From contig JACADV010000017.1 in NCBI GenBank assembly GCA_013388425.1, forward strand, positions 1 to 37,732: DNA of 37,732 bases, in the 5' to 3' direction. The notes under the pieces are model-generated. The model had not been told where the DNA came from and ran no database searches. It was given only the letters and a program-made list of their open reading frames with translations. Shown here in pieces: positions 24,820 to 34,600 of the stretch. Numbering within the stretch: position 1 is the first letter of the stretch; every line of letters begins with the position of its first letter. The translations under genes and the position numbers were made by a program. This DNA is from Thermoanaerobaculaceae bacterium (GTDB taxonomy: Bacteria > Acidobacteriota > Thermoanaerobaculia > Thermoanaerobaculales > Thermoanaerobaculaceae).

Positions 24820-27114
24820 TCACACCTGCTCGACCGCTGCGCCTCCTCGCTCTCCCAGCCCAGAGAAGGCAACCACCCGATTCTTGCCGCTGGTCTTGCC
24901 CAGGTAGAGGGCCCGGTCTGCCGCCATGAGGCACTCATCGAGGGTTTGGCCAGCCATGAACTGGCTGACCCCAAAGGTCATTGACAGCTCGATCTCGGCA
25001 CCCTCGCAACGGGCCGGTGTCTGGCGGATTCCCTGGCGAACCTTTTCGAGAGCGATCAGAGCCCTGCCCTCTGTGGTGCTGGGCAGCAGCGCGAGGAACT
25101 CCTCGCCGCCCCACCGCCCGACCTGGTCCACCTTGCGGAGCCGGCTTCGGAAAACCTCCGCCACGGTCACCAGCGCACAGTCTCCGGCCTCGTGCCCAAA
25201 GGTGTCGTTGACCTTCTTGAAGTCGTCCAGATCCCCGATAGCCACACAAAACGGGTGCTGGTAGCGCTCGAAGCGGTCCACCTCCTGCTGCAACCGCTCC
25301 ATCATCCCGCGCCGGTTGAGAAGCTTCGTCAGCGGATCGCTGCGCGATGCCTGCTCGAGCTTGGCAATGTAGTAGGTCTTGGCCAAGGCCGAGGTCAAGT
25401 GCTCGCGGATGCGCACCAACCGTTCCACGTCCTCGTCGCTGAAGGCGTTGGGATCGTCCATGTTCTCGAACAAGAGATACCCCATCGTGCGGCCGTCCAC
25501 CTCCAGTTCCAGCGTCAGGATCACTCTGGGCAACTCGATCACCTCGCGGAGCCGTTCCGCCCCAAACGAGAGGTGCGGGTCGTGGAGCAGGTAGATACCT
25601 CCCGCCACCGCCTCCGAACCTTCCCGGTAGCGCTGGCGCGCCTCCTGGGGGGTAAACTCAATGCCCTTCACTTCCTGCCGACTGTAGTGGTACAGCACCA
25701 CCGGGCGGAAGCGATCCTCCTCCTCGATGTAGAAGAGAAAGCCCCCCTTCTGCGTCTGGGGGAGGAGCGTCAGGGTGTGCCGATAAATGGCGTCGATCAG
25801 GCTGTCCAGCTCCTTCTGCCGGTTGATCTCCTGCACGATCCGGTCGATGGTGCGCAGTTCCACGTTCTTGGAGGCGATGATGCGGTGGGCGCGCCGACGA
25901 ACCACGTACGCCCGCAACGTGATGCCGACCCCACAGGCCAAGCTCGCCGCCAGCAGGAGCAGCAAGTTGCGCACACTCCGCTGCTGCTGCAGGCGCAGCT
26001 CGGCAATGGTCTTCTCCTGCTGGAGGAAGCGGATCTCGCGCTCCCGCTGCTCCACCTCGTACTTCTTCAGAGTTCGGGCAATGCTCTCGTTGATCTCGCC
26101 GCGCTGCAACTCCTCCGAAAGTCGCAGCGCCTCGGCAAGGTAGCGATACCCCGCCCGGGGGTCACCGAGGTTGGAATAGATGGCTGCAATTTCCAGATTG
26201 ACGTTCTTCATCTCGAAGAGCGACTTGATCTGCCTGGCAATCTCCAACGCCGTGAACGCTTCCTCCAAAGCCCGGGAGTACGCTTTGAGGTTCCGATGGG
26301 TCCTTGCCAGAAACTTCCACGCGATGAGTTCCGTCAGCCGGTCCTGGACCCGCTGGCTGATCGGCAGCGATCGCTCCAGGTACGCCACGGCCTGCTCGTA
26401 CTGGCCAAGCTCCAGGTAGGCTACGCCAGCGTTGACCAGGGGGTTGCGGACCATCGGATCTTCGGGAACCTGCTCGTAGCTCTCGATGGAACGCAACGCG
26501 TGGCGCAGCATCTCGGGGTACTCTGCGCGCCGGTAGTGGATGTAGGCGCGGTTGGAGAGCATCCGGGCGTACAGGGCAGTATCGCCCACCCGCTGCGCCA
26601 GCTTGAGGGCCGTCTCGTTGAACTCCAGCGCCTTGCTGAAGTAGTTGAGCTCGGCCAGAATCGTGCTGGCGCGGTTGGCGGCGTAGAGTTGGCCGCGGCG
26701 GTTGCCCGTTTCCTCGAAAATCCCCAGCGCCTCGGTGCACAGCTCGTAGCCGCTCGAGTAGTCGCCGGTGCGCCAGAGCGCCGATCCTTGGTGGTAGAAC
26801 GCGTAGGCGAGCTGGTCGCGGAATCGATTTTGGCTGGCAATTTCCTCGGCCTTGCGCGCTGCGTCGATGGCGCCCTTAAAGTCGTTGGCCATGTAGGAGG
26901 CCATGGCCAAGGCGTTGTAGATCCTCGCGAGTTCGAGCGGCTCGTGCTCGCCTTTGAGGAGTTCCCGGGCGAGCTCCCGCGCGAGGGCCGGTTCACGTTC
27001 GGCAACCGCCTCCAGCCGTTCGAGATCGCCCGCTGTGCTCGCGCGGGCCTGCGGCAGCAGTAACAGCACCGCCGACAGGAGAGCGAGTCCAATCACGACG
27101 GACTTCGGGCGCAC
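24820..27114 (-). CDS. TPR-GAF-GGDEF diguanylate cyclase
   Basis: A 764-residue sensor enzyme. In order: signal peptide (about 1-26), periplasmic TPR repeats (about 35-355), a coiled coil, one membrane helix (about 378-398), a second coiled coil, a GAF-like domain (about 420-590) and a GGDEF domain (about 600-750) with DPLTKLLNRRGMM, GDLDDFKKVND and GGEEF. RKVD five residues earlier is the RXXD feedback site. The product would be c-di-GMP, controlling biofilm, motility or polysaccharide. GTG 27114 is used because it begins a perfect signal peptide and lies 7 nt after a promoter -10; the TTG 12 codons upstream is the first codon of the -35 itself. Confidence 0.9.
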   Translation of the reverse strand: MRPKSVVIGLALLSAVLLLLPQARASTAGDLERLEAVAEREPALARELARELLKGEHEPLELARIYNALAMASYMANDFKGAIDAARKAEEIASQNRFRDQLAYAFYHQGSALWRTGDYSSGYELCTEALGIFEETGNRRGQLYAANRASTILAELNYFSKALEFNETALKLAQRVGDTALYARMLSNRAYIHYRRAEYPEMLRHALRSIESYEQVPEDPMVRNPLVNAGVAYLELGQYEQAVAYLERSLPISQRVQDRLTELIAWKFLARTHRNLKAYSRALEEAFTALEIARQIKSLFEMKNVNLEIAAIYSNLGDPRAGYRYLAEALRLSEELQRGEINESIARTLKKYEVEQREREIRFLQQEKTIAELRLQQQRSVRNLLLLLAASLACGVGITLRAYVVRRRAHRIIASKNVELRTIDRIVQEINRQKELDSLIDAIYRHTLTLLPQTQKGGFLFYIEEEDRFRPVVLYHYSRQEVKGIEFTPQEARQRYREGSEAVAGGIYLLHDPHLSFGAERLREVIELPRVILTLELEVDGRTMGYLLFENMDDPNAFSDEDVERLVRIREHLTSALAKTYYIAKLEQASRSDPLTKLLNRRGMMERLQQEVDRFERYQHPFCVAIGDLDDFKKVNDTFGHEAGDCALVTVAEVFRSRLRKVDQVGRWGGEEFLALLPSTTEGRALIALEKVRQGIRQTPARCEGAEIELSMTFGVSQFMAGQTLDECLMAADRALYLGKTSGKNRVVAFSGLGERGGAAVEQV

Positions 27115-27121
27115 TGCCAGA

Positions 27122-27150
27122 ACCCTATGACCACCCGCGGGTTCTGTCAA
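27122..27150 (-). promoter_or_regulatory. Promoter giving a leaderless TPR-GGDEF mRNA
   Basis: Minus strand: TTGACA (27145-27150), 17-bp spacer, TAGGGT (27122-27127), then 7 nt and the GTG start at 27114. The predicted start point falls on the start codon, and there is no ribosome-binding site. This is the clearest leaderless case in the window. Confidence 0.7.
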
Positions 27151-27156
27151 GCCGTA

Positions 27157-27183
27157 GGCCGTAACGCGAACAGCCGTACGGCC
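27157..27183 (-). terminator. Candidate terminator of the radical SAM gene
   Basis: GGCCGTA (27157-27163) pairs with TACGGCC (27177-27183) around a 13-nt loop, just after the stop at 27193. There is no T tract, so the call is weak. Confidence 0.35.
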
Positions 27184-27192
27184 CCCCTCGCT

Positions 27193-28632
27193 TCAAAACT
27201 CCACGGTGCGACCGCGCACCGCCCGCAGCGGCGGCAGCGCCAGCAGGCGTGGCAGGAAGCGCCAGTAGGGCGGCGCCACCCCCAGCGCCGAGAGGCTCCG
27301 CTCGAACAAGCCGCCCGTGGGGCCTCCCCCCTCCTCGGCGGTGTGGACCACGTTGGGGTGGTTGCGGATGGCGCGGTTGACGCGCTCCAGGAGCCAGCGC
27401 TCACTCACCTCCCGGGAGAGGTAGAACACTGGCTCCACCAGGGTCGTGCCCCGTGGCACTACCCCCTCGGCCACGGCCCGCTCAGCGAGAGCGGTGCCGG
27501 GCAGAACTCGCACGCCGGTGGTGACGATCACCAGGGTGCCGGGGAACGATAGGAACTCCTCGATGAACGAGACCGTCTCCTCGGCGGTTTCCCGGGTCTC
27601 GCCCGGTCCGCCCAGCAGGAAGAACCAGGCACTGGGGATGCCCGACTCCCGCACCAGCAGAGCGGTCCGCACCACCTCGTCGCGGCCGTACCCCTTGCCA
27701 AGACCGGCCAGGGTCCTATCGCTTGCCGCCTCCGGCGTGACCATCATCGAGATGAATCCGGCACGCTTCATGGCGGTGAACAGCTCGCGGCTTGCGGCCA
27801 CGGGGTTGATGGTGGTGGCGGTGAGCCGGACCCGCAGATCCCTGCGGATGATCTCCTCGCACAGCGCCACCGCGTGGGCCATGGGCACGTTGAACGTGGC
27901 GTCCACGATCTCGAAGGTGCGGGGGGAGATGGTGCGCGCCACGCGTTGGATCTCGTCGACCACGTCCCCCACCTCCCGCAGGCGGTGACACTCCCCCTCG
28001 ATGCGCGGGTAGCCGCAGTACACGCACCCCAAAGAGCAGCCGCGCTTGGTTTGCACGGGCCAGGTGCTCCCGTGACGCTCGTAGAACCGCCAGTCGATCC
28101 AATCTTCCAGGCTGGAGGCGGAAAAGGTGGCGAGGCGTGCCGGCGCTCGCGCCACGACCTGCCCGCCGAGGCGGTAGCACAACCCGTCCACCCGCTCGAA
28201 CCGCTGACCCGAGGCAAGCTCTGCCAACAGTGCGGGGAATACCTCCTCCCCCTCGCCAACGATGGCGAAATCCGCATCCAGCGCGCGCAACGCCTCGGCC
28301 CCGAGGATGGAAATAGCTGGCCCACCCAGCACGATGGGGGCAGCCGTTTCCCGGCGGATCACCGCAAGGTTGGCGGCAACGCTGGCAATGTGGCTTGCAG
28401 GCCTTTGGGCCACCACGTTGTCGAGACTGCGCACCGACACCCCCACCACCTCGGGGGCAACGCGCCGCAGCGCCGCAGCGAGGGCCACCTCCGGCGAGCG
28501 GGCTGCCAAGAGGTCCACCACGGCCACCTCGTGCCCGGCCCGCCGCGCCGCCTGCGCCACGTACGCGAGGCCCACCGGCGGGGGCGGTAGCAAGTCGCGA
28601 GCCTGGTTAGCGTAGACGAGCAGGACCCTCAT
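27193..28632 (-). CDS. B12-binding domain radical SAM protein
   Basis: A 479-residue enzyme with an N-terminal cobalamin-binding-like domain (about 1-150: VGLAYVAQAARRAGHEVAVVD, GVSVRS, GGPAISI, VGEGEE) and a radical SAM core with the 4Fe-4S motif CSLGCVYC (Cys199, Cys203, Cys206), then EIVDATFNV and PEAASDRTLAGLGKGY. The His of the usual DXHXXG cobalamin motif is not seen, so cobalamin may not be bound tightly. Such proteins carry out methylations, cyclisations or rearrangements; the substrate is unknown. ATG 28632 is chosen over a TTG 5 codons upstream. It is 25 nt downstream of a polytopic membrane protein gene, probably one operon. Confidence 0.87.
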   Translation of the reverse strand: MRVLLVYANQARDLLPPPPVGLAYVAQAARRAGHEVAVVDLLAARSPEVALAAALRRVAPEVVGVSVRSLDNVVAQRPASHIASVAANLAVIRRETAAPIVLGGPAISILGAEALRALDADFAIVGEGEEVFPALLAELASGQRFERVDGLCYRLGGQVVARAPARLATFSASSLEDWIDWRFYERHGSTWPVQTKRGCSLGCVYCGYPRIEGECHRLREVGDVVDEIQRVARTISPRTFEIVDATFNVPMAHAVALCEEIIRRDLRVRLTATTINPVAASRELFTAMKRAGFISMMVTPEAASDRTLAGLGKGYGRDEVVRTALLVRESGIPSAWFFLLGGPGETRETAEETVSFIEEFLSFPGTLVIVTTGVRVLPGTALAERAVAEGVVPRGTTLVEPVFYLSREVSERWLLERVNRAIRNHPNVVHTAEEGGGPTGGLFERSLSALGVAPPYWRFLPRLLALPPLRAVRGRTVEF

Positions 28633-28657
28633 GCCGCCGCTACCCAAACCGCAGCCA

Positions 28658-30181
28658 TCATGCCCGAGCCTCGCGGGGAACGGGCCGGCGCCGGCGCACC
28701 ACGCGCCACGGCTGGGGCGCCAGCCAGAGGAGGAAGAGGATCGTCAAACCCCAGCACATGGCACCGAAGGTGGCCTCGGCGCGCGGCTTGATCAGGTGTA
28801 CGGCGTAGAGGGCGGTATTGACGCCCAGCCAGCCGGCAGCGGGCCCCCACCCCCGGCGAAACGCCAGAACCACCAGCATCAGCCAGTAGTACGAGGTGAG
28901 GAGCACCGCAGCAAACACGAACACCACCCCCAGACTCGCCGCCTCGTCGCGCGGCAGCCGCCAGGCCGCGGTCAGCGCCAGCAGGAAGAAGAACGCCGTA
29001 CCGGCCAGCCACAGCGGTTTGCGCTCCGCCGACAGCCGCTCCATGTGCAGCGCCCAGGGGGCGAAGGGCTCGATGAGGGCCGGGTTCACCCGCTCCTGTC
29101 GGAAGGTCTCGGCCTCGTAGAGGAAGATGTTGCGCAGCCCCACGTTGTTGGTGAGCCACGAACCGCTGTGCTTCTTCAGGTTCGCCGCGAACTCTTGCCA
29201 CCCCTTTGCTCCCCGTCCGGCCAAGCTCCCCGCTGTCAGGCATACCACCACGGCCAGTACGAAGCCCGCGGCAAACCGCCACACCCACCCCACCTGCCGT
29301 CGCCCCAGCAGGTCCTTGAGGGCCAGCACCGCCACTCCTGGCAGGAAGAGCACCGGGAAGATGCGCACCATCGTGGCGTAGCCCACGAGCGCGCCGGCCC
29401 AGGCGTAGCGCTCCCTCTTGAGCAGGCAGATAGCAGCAACCACTGCGGCGAACCAGTCGAGGCGCAGGAAGGCGCCGCCGATCCAGTCGAAGCGCCACGG
29501 GTAACCGAGGCCAAAGATCACCAAGGCCAGGGCGCCCACCCGCGAGCCGTAGGTCCGGATCACGAGCAGGAAGGTGAGGACGAGCAACAGCGGGTCGAGG
29601 AGCCCCAGGAGCACCAGGGTGCGCCGCCCAACCGGCAAAGCCCCTGAGAACAGGCGTCCCACAAAGGTCCACGCGGGGGTGGGGTTGTAGCCGTGATCGC
29701 GCCGGATCTGGGCAAGGTACGCGCTCTGGCAGGTGCGGACGAAGTAGTCGTTGTCGGCCAGAAACGCCTGCCAGCGCTGGGGCGAAAAGCGGGCCCGTAC
29801 CGCCGCCCGCTGCTCCGCCAGGGCGTAAACCGGCTCGATGCGGTTGTCCTTGAGGTTGCGGATGTCGCTGGGGAACTCCGCCTCCGGCGCACTCTCCAGC
29901 TGCGCCGCCACCGAGGCCACGTACAGCCCGTCGTAGCCCAGCTCGGGGAAGTACTTGGAACCCAGCACGTAGTGGAACGTCTCCCAGTGGTGCACGTAGG
30001 TCCAGCCGTGGAAGAGACCAAAGTTGTAGTAGGCAGCGCACGCCACCACCGCCAAGCCTGCGAGGAGCTGACCCGCCCGCCGCTCCGGCAACCGCCCTAC
30101 TCGGGTGTGGCGGAGGATCACCACCAGCAGGGCGACAAGGCTCAAGATCCCCTTGACCCAAATCTCGGTGGTCTCGTTCAC
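28658..30181 (-). CDS. Polytopic membrane protein, GT-C-like
   Basis: A 507-residue integral membrane protein with about 10-12 hydrophobic segments. After the first helices there is a soluble loop with HHWETFHYVLGSKYFPELGYDGLY, an arrangement like the first loop of GT-C glycosyltransferases, which carry acidic residues there and use lipid-linked sugars. No motif fixes the family, so a mannosyltransferase-type role is inferred only. GTG 30181 begins VNETTEIWVKGIL; there is no ribosome-binding site, but TACAAT lies 7 nt upstream. The frame stays open far upstream without similarity. Confidence 0.75.
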   Translation of the reverse strand: MNETTEIWVKGILSLVALLVVILRHTRVGRLPERRAGQLLAGLAVVACAAYYNFGLFHGWTYVHHWETFHYVLGSKYFPELGYDGLYVASVAAQLESAPEAEFPSDIRNLKDNRIEPVYALAEQRAAVRARFSPQRWQAFLADNDYFVRTCQSAYLAQIRRDHGYNPTPAWTFVGRLFSGALPVGRRTLVLLGLLDPLLLVLTFLLVIRTYGSRVGALALVIFGLGYPWRFDWIGGAFLRLDWFAAVVAAICLLKRERYAWAGALVGYATMVRIFPVLFLPGVAVLALKDLLGRRQVGWVWRFAAGFVLAVVVCLTAGSLAGRGAKGWQEFAANLKKHSGSWLTNNVGLRNIFLYEAETFRQERVNPALIEPFAPWALHMERLSAERKPLWLAGTAFFFLLALTAAWRLPRDEAASLGVVFVFAAVLLTSYYWLMLVVLAFRRGWGPAAGWLGVNTALYAVHLIKPRAEATFGAMCWGLTILFLLWLAPQPWRVVRRRRPVPREARA

Positions 30182-30188
30182 CCCGGCG

Positions 30189-30194
30189 ATTGTA
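30189..30194 (-). promoter_or_regulatory. -10 element of the GT-C-like operon
   Basis: TACAAT within GGGCTACAATCGCC on the minus strand, 7 nt before the GTG start. No ribosome-binding site fits between, so a leaderless mRNA is predicted. No good -35. Confidence 0.5.
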
Positions 30195-30314
30195 GCCCGC
30201 CGCCCCGAGCCCGGGTGCGCAGCCCACGCCGCGGGAAGAGCGGCGCCACCCCTCCTGTTGTCCCCACGGGATCGCGCCGAGCCGAGCCGGGCGCGTTCTC
30301 GGAGGAGCTTGCAA

Positions 30315-31592
30315 GTGCAGCGGATCGTCATCCTCGGAGGCGGCTTTGCCGGCGCTACCTGCGCCCAGCGGCTGGATCGCCGCGTGGGCAGCACGGACGT
30401 GGAGGTGGTGCTCATCAACCGCACCAACTACTTCGTCTTCACGCCGCTCCTGGTGGAGGCTGGGACCGGTGCCCTGGAGCCCCGCCACGTGGTGGTCCCG
30501 TTGCGCGACTTCCTCCCCAACGCCACGCTGCGCACCGCCGAAGTGGAAGATGTGGACCGGGTGCGCCGCGTGGTCCGCTACACCTTGGTGGGCGATACGC
30601 ACCAGCAGGAGATGCCATACGACCACCTGGTGGTGGCCTTGGGCAGCATCACCCGCCTCCCGCCGGTGCCGGGCCTTGCCACGTACGGCTTCGGCATGAA
30701 GAGCTTGTGGGACGCTGTGGCGCTGCGCGACAGAGCCATTGAACTCTTGGAGCGGGCTGACGCTACCGGCAACGAGGCACGGCGGCGAGCGCTGCTGCAC
30801 CTGGTGGTGGTGGGCGGCAACTTCACCGGCGTGGAGGTGGCCGGGGAGTTCTCGGAGTTCCTGCGAGCCGCCTCCCGCGCCTACCGAAACGTGGCCAGTG
30901 CCGACTGCCACGTCACGCTGATTGAGGCGGCACCCCGCATCCTCTCCAGCCTCGACGAAGATCTGGCCGACTACGCCCAGGCCACCCTACGCAACCGCGG
31001 CATCTCGGTGCGGCTCGGCACCACCGTGACGAGCGTGGAAAGGGAGTTTGCAACCCTCGCCACCGGCGAGCGCCTGGGGACATGCACCGTCATCTGGTGC
31101 GCCGGCATTGCGCCCAACCCTCTCCTCGGCCGGCTCGGCTTGCCCACCGACGCGCAGGGTTGGCTCCTGTGTGAGAGCGACCTGCGGGTCGTGGGCGAGG
31201 ATGCGGTGTGGGGGATCGGCGACTGTGCCGTGAACCCCGATCCTAGCGGCAGGCCGTACCCAGCCACCGCCCAGCATGCGGTGCGGCAGGCAGAGGTGCT
31301 GGCCGACAACCTCCTGCGCGCCCTGCGCCGCGAGCCGCTGCGAGCCTGCGTGATTCGTTCGCCCGGCGCCCTCGCCGCTCTCGGATGCCGCTCGGCAGTC
31401 GCCAAGGTCTTCGGCATCAAGCTGTCCGGCTTCGCTGCCTGGTTCCTCTGGCGGACCGTCTACCTCTCGAAGATGCCGGGATGGGCGCGGCGGATCCGCG
31501 TGGCCATCGACTGGACCCTCGCCCTCCTCTTCCGCCGCCCCACGGTCCAGCTGGGCGTGCACCGCAAAGCCTTGGAAGTGACCTCGCCGTGA
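30315..31592 (+). CDS. ndh: Type II NADH dehydrogenase (NDH-2)
   Basis: A 425-residue FAD flavoprotein that passes electrons from NADH to quinone at the inner membrane without pumping protons. It has two dinucleotide-binding motifs, ILGGGFAGATCAQRL at the N-terminus (FAD) and VVVGGNFTGVEVAGEF (NADH), the second flavin motif GIGDCAVNP, and the amphipathic C-terminal membrane anchor (GFAAWFLWRTVYLSKMPGW). GTG 30315 has GGAGGAG 7 nt upstream; the frame is open earlier without similarity. It is divergent from the GT-C-like gene and followed after 56 nt by the 2-oxoglutarate dehydrogenase gene, so both link to central respiration. Confidence 0.93.
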   Translation: MQRIVILGGGFAGATCAQRLDRRVGSTDVEVVLINRTNYFVFTPLLVEAGTGALEPRHVVVPLRDFLPNATLRTAEVEDVDRVRRVVRYTLVGDTHQQEMPYDHLVVALGSITRLPPVPGLATYGFGMKSLWDAVALRDRAIELLERADATGNEARRRALLHLVVVGGNFTGVEVAGEFSEFLRAASRAYRNVASADCHVTLIEAAPRILSSLDEDLADYAQATLRNRGISVRLGTTVTSVEREFATLATGERLGTCTVIWCAGIAPNPLLGRLGLPTDAQGWLLCESDLRVVGEDAVWGIGDCAVNPDPSGRPYPATAQHAVRQAEVLADNLLRALRREPLRACVIRSPGALAALGCRSAVAKVFGIKLSGFAAWFLWRTVYLSKMPGWARRIRVAIDWTLALLFRRPTVQLGVHRKALEVTSP

Positions 31593-31618
31593 CGGTGGGG
31601 CCGCGTCGAGGCGGTTGT

Positions 31619-31624
31619 TACAAT
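31619..31624 (+). promoter_or_regulatory. -10 element before the E2-E1 gene
   Basis: TACAAT in GTTGTTACAATCGCTG, 24 nt before the ATG. It shares TACAATCGCT with the element before the glmS-like gene. No -35 is evident; read-through from ndh is also possible. Confidence 0.4.
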
Positions 31625-31648
31625 CGCTGCCACGGGTAGGGTTGCGAA

Positions 31649-34600
31649 ATGAGCGACGAATCGCGCCATCCGACAGAGTTCGGACCCAACGTTTGGCTGA
31701 TCGACGAGATGTACCGCCAGTTCGTGGAACGGCCGGAGAGCGTCTCCGAGAGCTGGCGGGAGTTCTTTTCCGATTACCGGCCGGCGGTCGGCCGCCCGGC
31801 GGCGGTGCCCCCTGGCGGCGCGCCACGCCCCGCCATGGAGGGGGTGACGGCAGCGGCAGCGGCCGTCGCCCCTCCCCCCACGGAGGTCCCCGCTGGCGCC
31901 GTGCCACTGGTGGGCCCCGCCGGCCGACTGGTCGAGAACATGGAGGGGAGTCTCGCTGTCCCCACCGCCACTTCGGTGCGCACGATACCCGTGAAGCTCT
32001 TGGAGGAAAACCGCCTCCTCGCCAACCTCCACCTTGCGGAGGGCAGCGGTGGCAAGCTCTCCTTCACCCACATCCTCGCCTGGGCCGTGGTCCAGGCCCT
32101 GCGCCGGATGCCGGCGCTGCGCACCGTCTACCTGGAGGTGGGGGGACGCCCGTACAAGCTGGTACCGGAACACGTCAACCTGGGTCTGGCGGTGGATCTG
32201 GAACGGAAGGACGGGAGCCGCGCCCTCCTCGTGCCCAACATCAAGAACGCGGACACCCTGGACTTTGCCGGCTTCTTCGCCGCGTACAACGCGCTGCTCC
32301 GGCGCGTCTTCTCCAACCAGCTTTCCCCCGACGACTTTGCGGGCACCACCGTGTCGCTCACCAACCCCGGCATGCTGGGGACCAGCCAGTCGGTACCGCG
32401 GCTCATGCCAGCTCAGAGCTGCATCGTGGCCGTGGGCTCCATCGACTACCCCCCCGAGTACCGGGCTGCCGACCCCAAGGCCCTGGCGGCGCTGGGGATC
32501 TCGCGGGTGACAACCCTCACCTGCACCTACGACCACCGCGTCATCCAGGGGGCGGAGAGTGGCCTCTTCCTGGGCGAGCTGGAGCGCCTCCTGGCCGGCG
32601 GCGACCAGTTCTACGAGGGGATCTTCGCTTCCCTGAAGATCCCCCACGAGCCGTTCCGCGCCGCCCGGGACACCAACCCCTACCTGGGGGACGGTGCGGG
32701 GCGCGGCATCGTGGAGAAGCAGGCGGCGGTGCTGCAGCTCATCCACATGCACCGCGTGCGGGGCCACCTGGTGGCCCACATCAACCCCTTGAACGACGAG
32801 ATCCCCACCCACGAGGAGCTGGAACTGTCGCGCTACGGCCTCACCATTTGGGACCTGGACCGGGAGTTCCTCACCGGCGGTCTCGGCGGTCGCGATCGGG
32901 CCACCCTGCGGGAAATCCTGGTGGCGCTGCGCGAAGCGTACTGCGGCACCCTTTCCGCCGAGTTCATGCACATCCAGGATCCGGAGCAGCGGGTGTGGCT
33001 CCAGGAGCGGTTGGAGCGCAGCGAAACCCGCGCGCTTCCCCGCCAGGCCAAGCTGCGCATCCTCGACCGCCTCAACGCGGCCGAGGCCTTCGAGCGCTTT
33101 CTCCACACCAAGTACGTGGGCCACAAGCGCTTCTCCCTCGAGGGCGCGGAGACGCTCATCCCCCTCCTGGACCGGCTCCTGCAGCGCGCCGCCAGGAGCG
33201 GCGTGGAGGCAGTGGTGATGGGGATGTCGCACCGGGGGCGGCTGAACGTGCTGGCCAACGTGCTGGGCAAGAGCGCTGCCAAGATCTTCCGCGAGTTCGA
33301 GGGGGACATTGACCCCATGTCGCGGGAGGGAACGGGCGACGTCAAGTACCACCTGGGGGCCGAGGCGGACTGGGAGGGTCCCGAAGGAGAGCGGCTGCAC
33401 ATCACCCTGGCCTCCAACCCCTCGCACCTGGAAGCGGTGGACCCGGTGGTGGAGGGGATGGCGCGTGCTGCCCAGGATACCCGGGGCGACACGGCACGCC
33501 GCCGCGTCCTGCCGGTGCTGGTGCACGGCGATGCCGCCTTTGCCGGCCAGGGGGTGGTGGCGGAAACGTTGAACTTGAGCGCGCTGCCGGGCTACCGCAC
33601 CGGCGGCACGATCCACGTGGTGGTCAACAACGGCATTGGTTTCACCACCGCCCCCGCCGATGCTCGCTCCAGCGTGTACGCCACCGACGTGGCGCGCATG
33701 GTGCAGGCCCCCATCTTTCACGTCAACGCCGAGGATCCTGAAGCCTGCGCCTTTGTCATCGAACTGGCCTTCGAATTCCGCCAGGCGTTTGCCAAGGACG
33801 TGGTGGTGGACCTCATCGGCTACCGGCGCTGGGGCCACAACGAGGCCGACGAGCCTGCCTTCACCCAGCCGCTCATGTACGCCAAGATCCGCGACCGGCG
33901 ATCGGTGCGCAAGCTCTACACCGAAACGCTCGTCAACCGTGGGGAGCTGGATCTGGCCGAAGCGGAGGCTCTGCTGGACGACTTTCGCGCCAAGCTGGAA
34001 GCCACCTTCGAGGCCACCCGCGAGAGCGCCCCACCGGGCATCTGTCCCCTCCCCCTCGAGCCGCCCCTTCCCCCCGAGCCACCACCCCCCCCACCAGCCC
34101 CCCTGGCCACCCTGGAGATGGTCAGCGAGCGCCTCGCCCGGCTCCCCGAGGGGTTTGCCGTCCACCCCAAGCTCCAGCGCCTGCTGGAGAGCCGGCGGGA
34201 AGCACTGGCCAAGAACGCGGTGGACTTCGGCACCGCCGAGGCGCTGGCCTTCGCCCTCTTGCTCCTGGAGGGGAAAACGATCCGCCTCGCCGGCCAGGAC
34301 TCCCGCCGTGGCACCTTCTCGCACCGCCACGCGGTGCTGGTGGACCAGATCACCGGTACCGAGTACACCCCGCTCCAGCACGTGGCCCAAGGGCAGCCGC
34401 CGTTCTTGATCTACGACTCCCCGCTCTCCGAGTACGCCGCCCTGGGGTTCGAGTACGGCTACTCGGTGCAGCGACCCGACGCCCTGGTGCTGTGGGAGGC
34501 GCAGTTCGGCGACTTTGCCAACGGCGCACAGATCGTCATCGACCAGTTCATCGCCGCCGCCCACGAGAAGTGGGACCAGCACGCCCGCCTCACCTTGCTC

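Noticed and set aside
25192-27063. A 623-codon plus-strand frame opposite the TPR-GGDEF gene
   Set aside because: No domain; the opposite strand encodes well-defined TPR, GAF and GGDEF segments.
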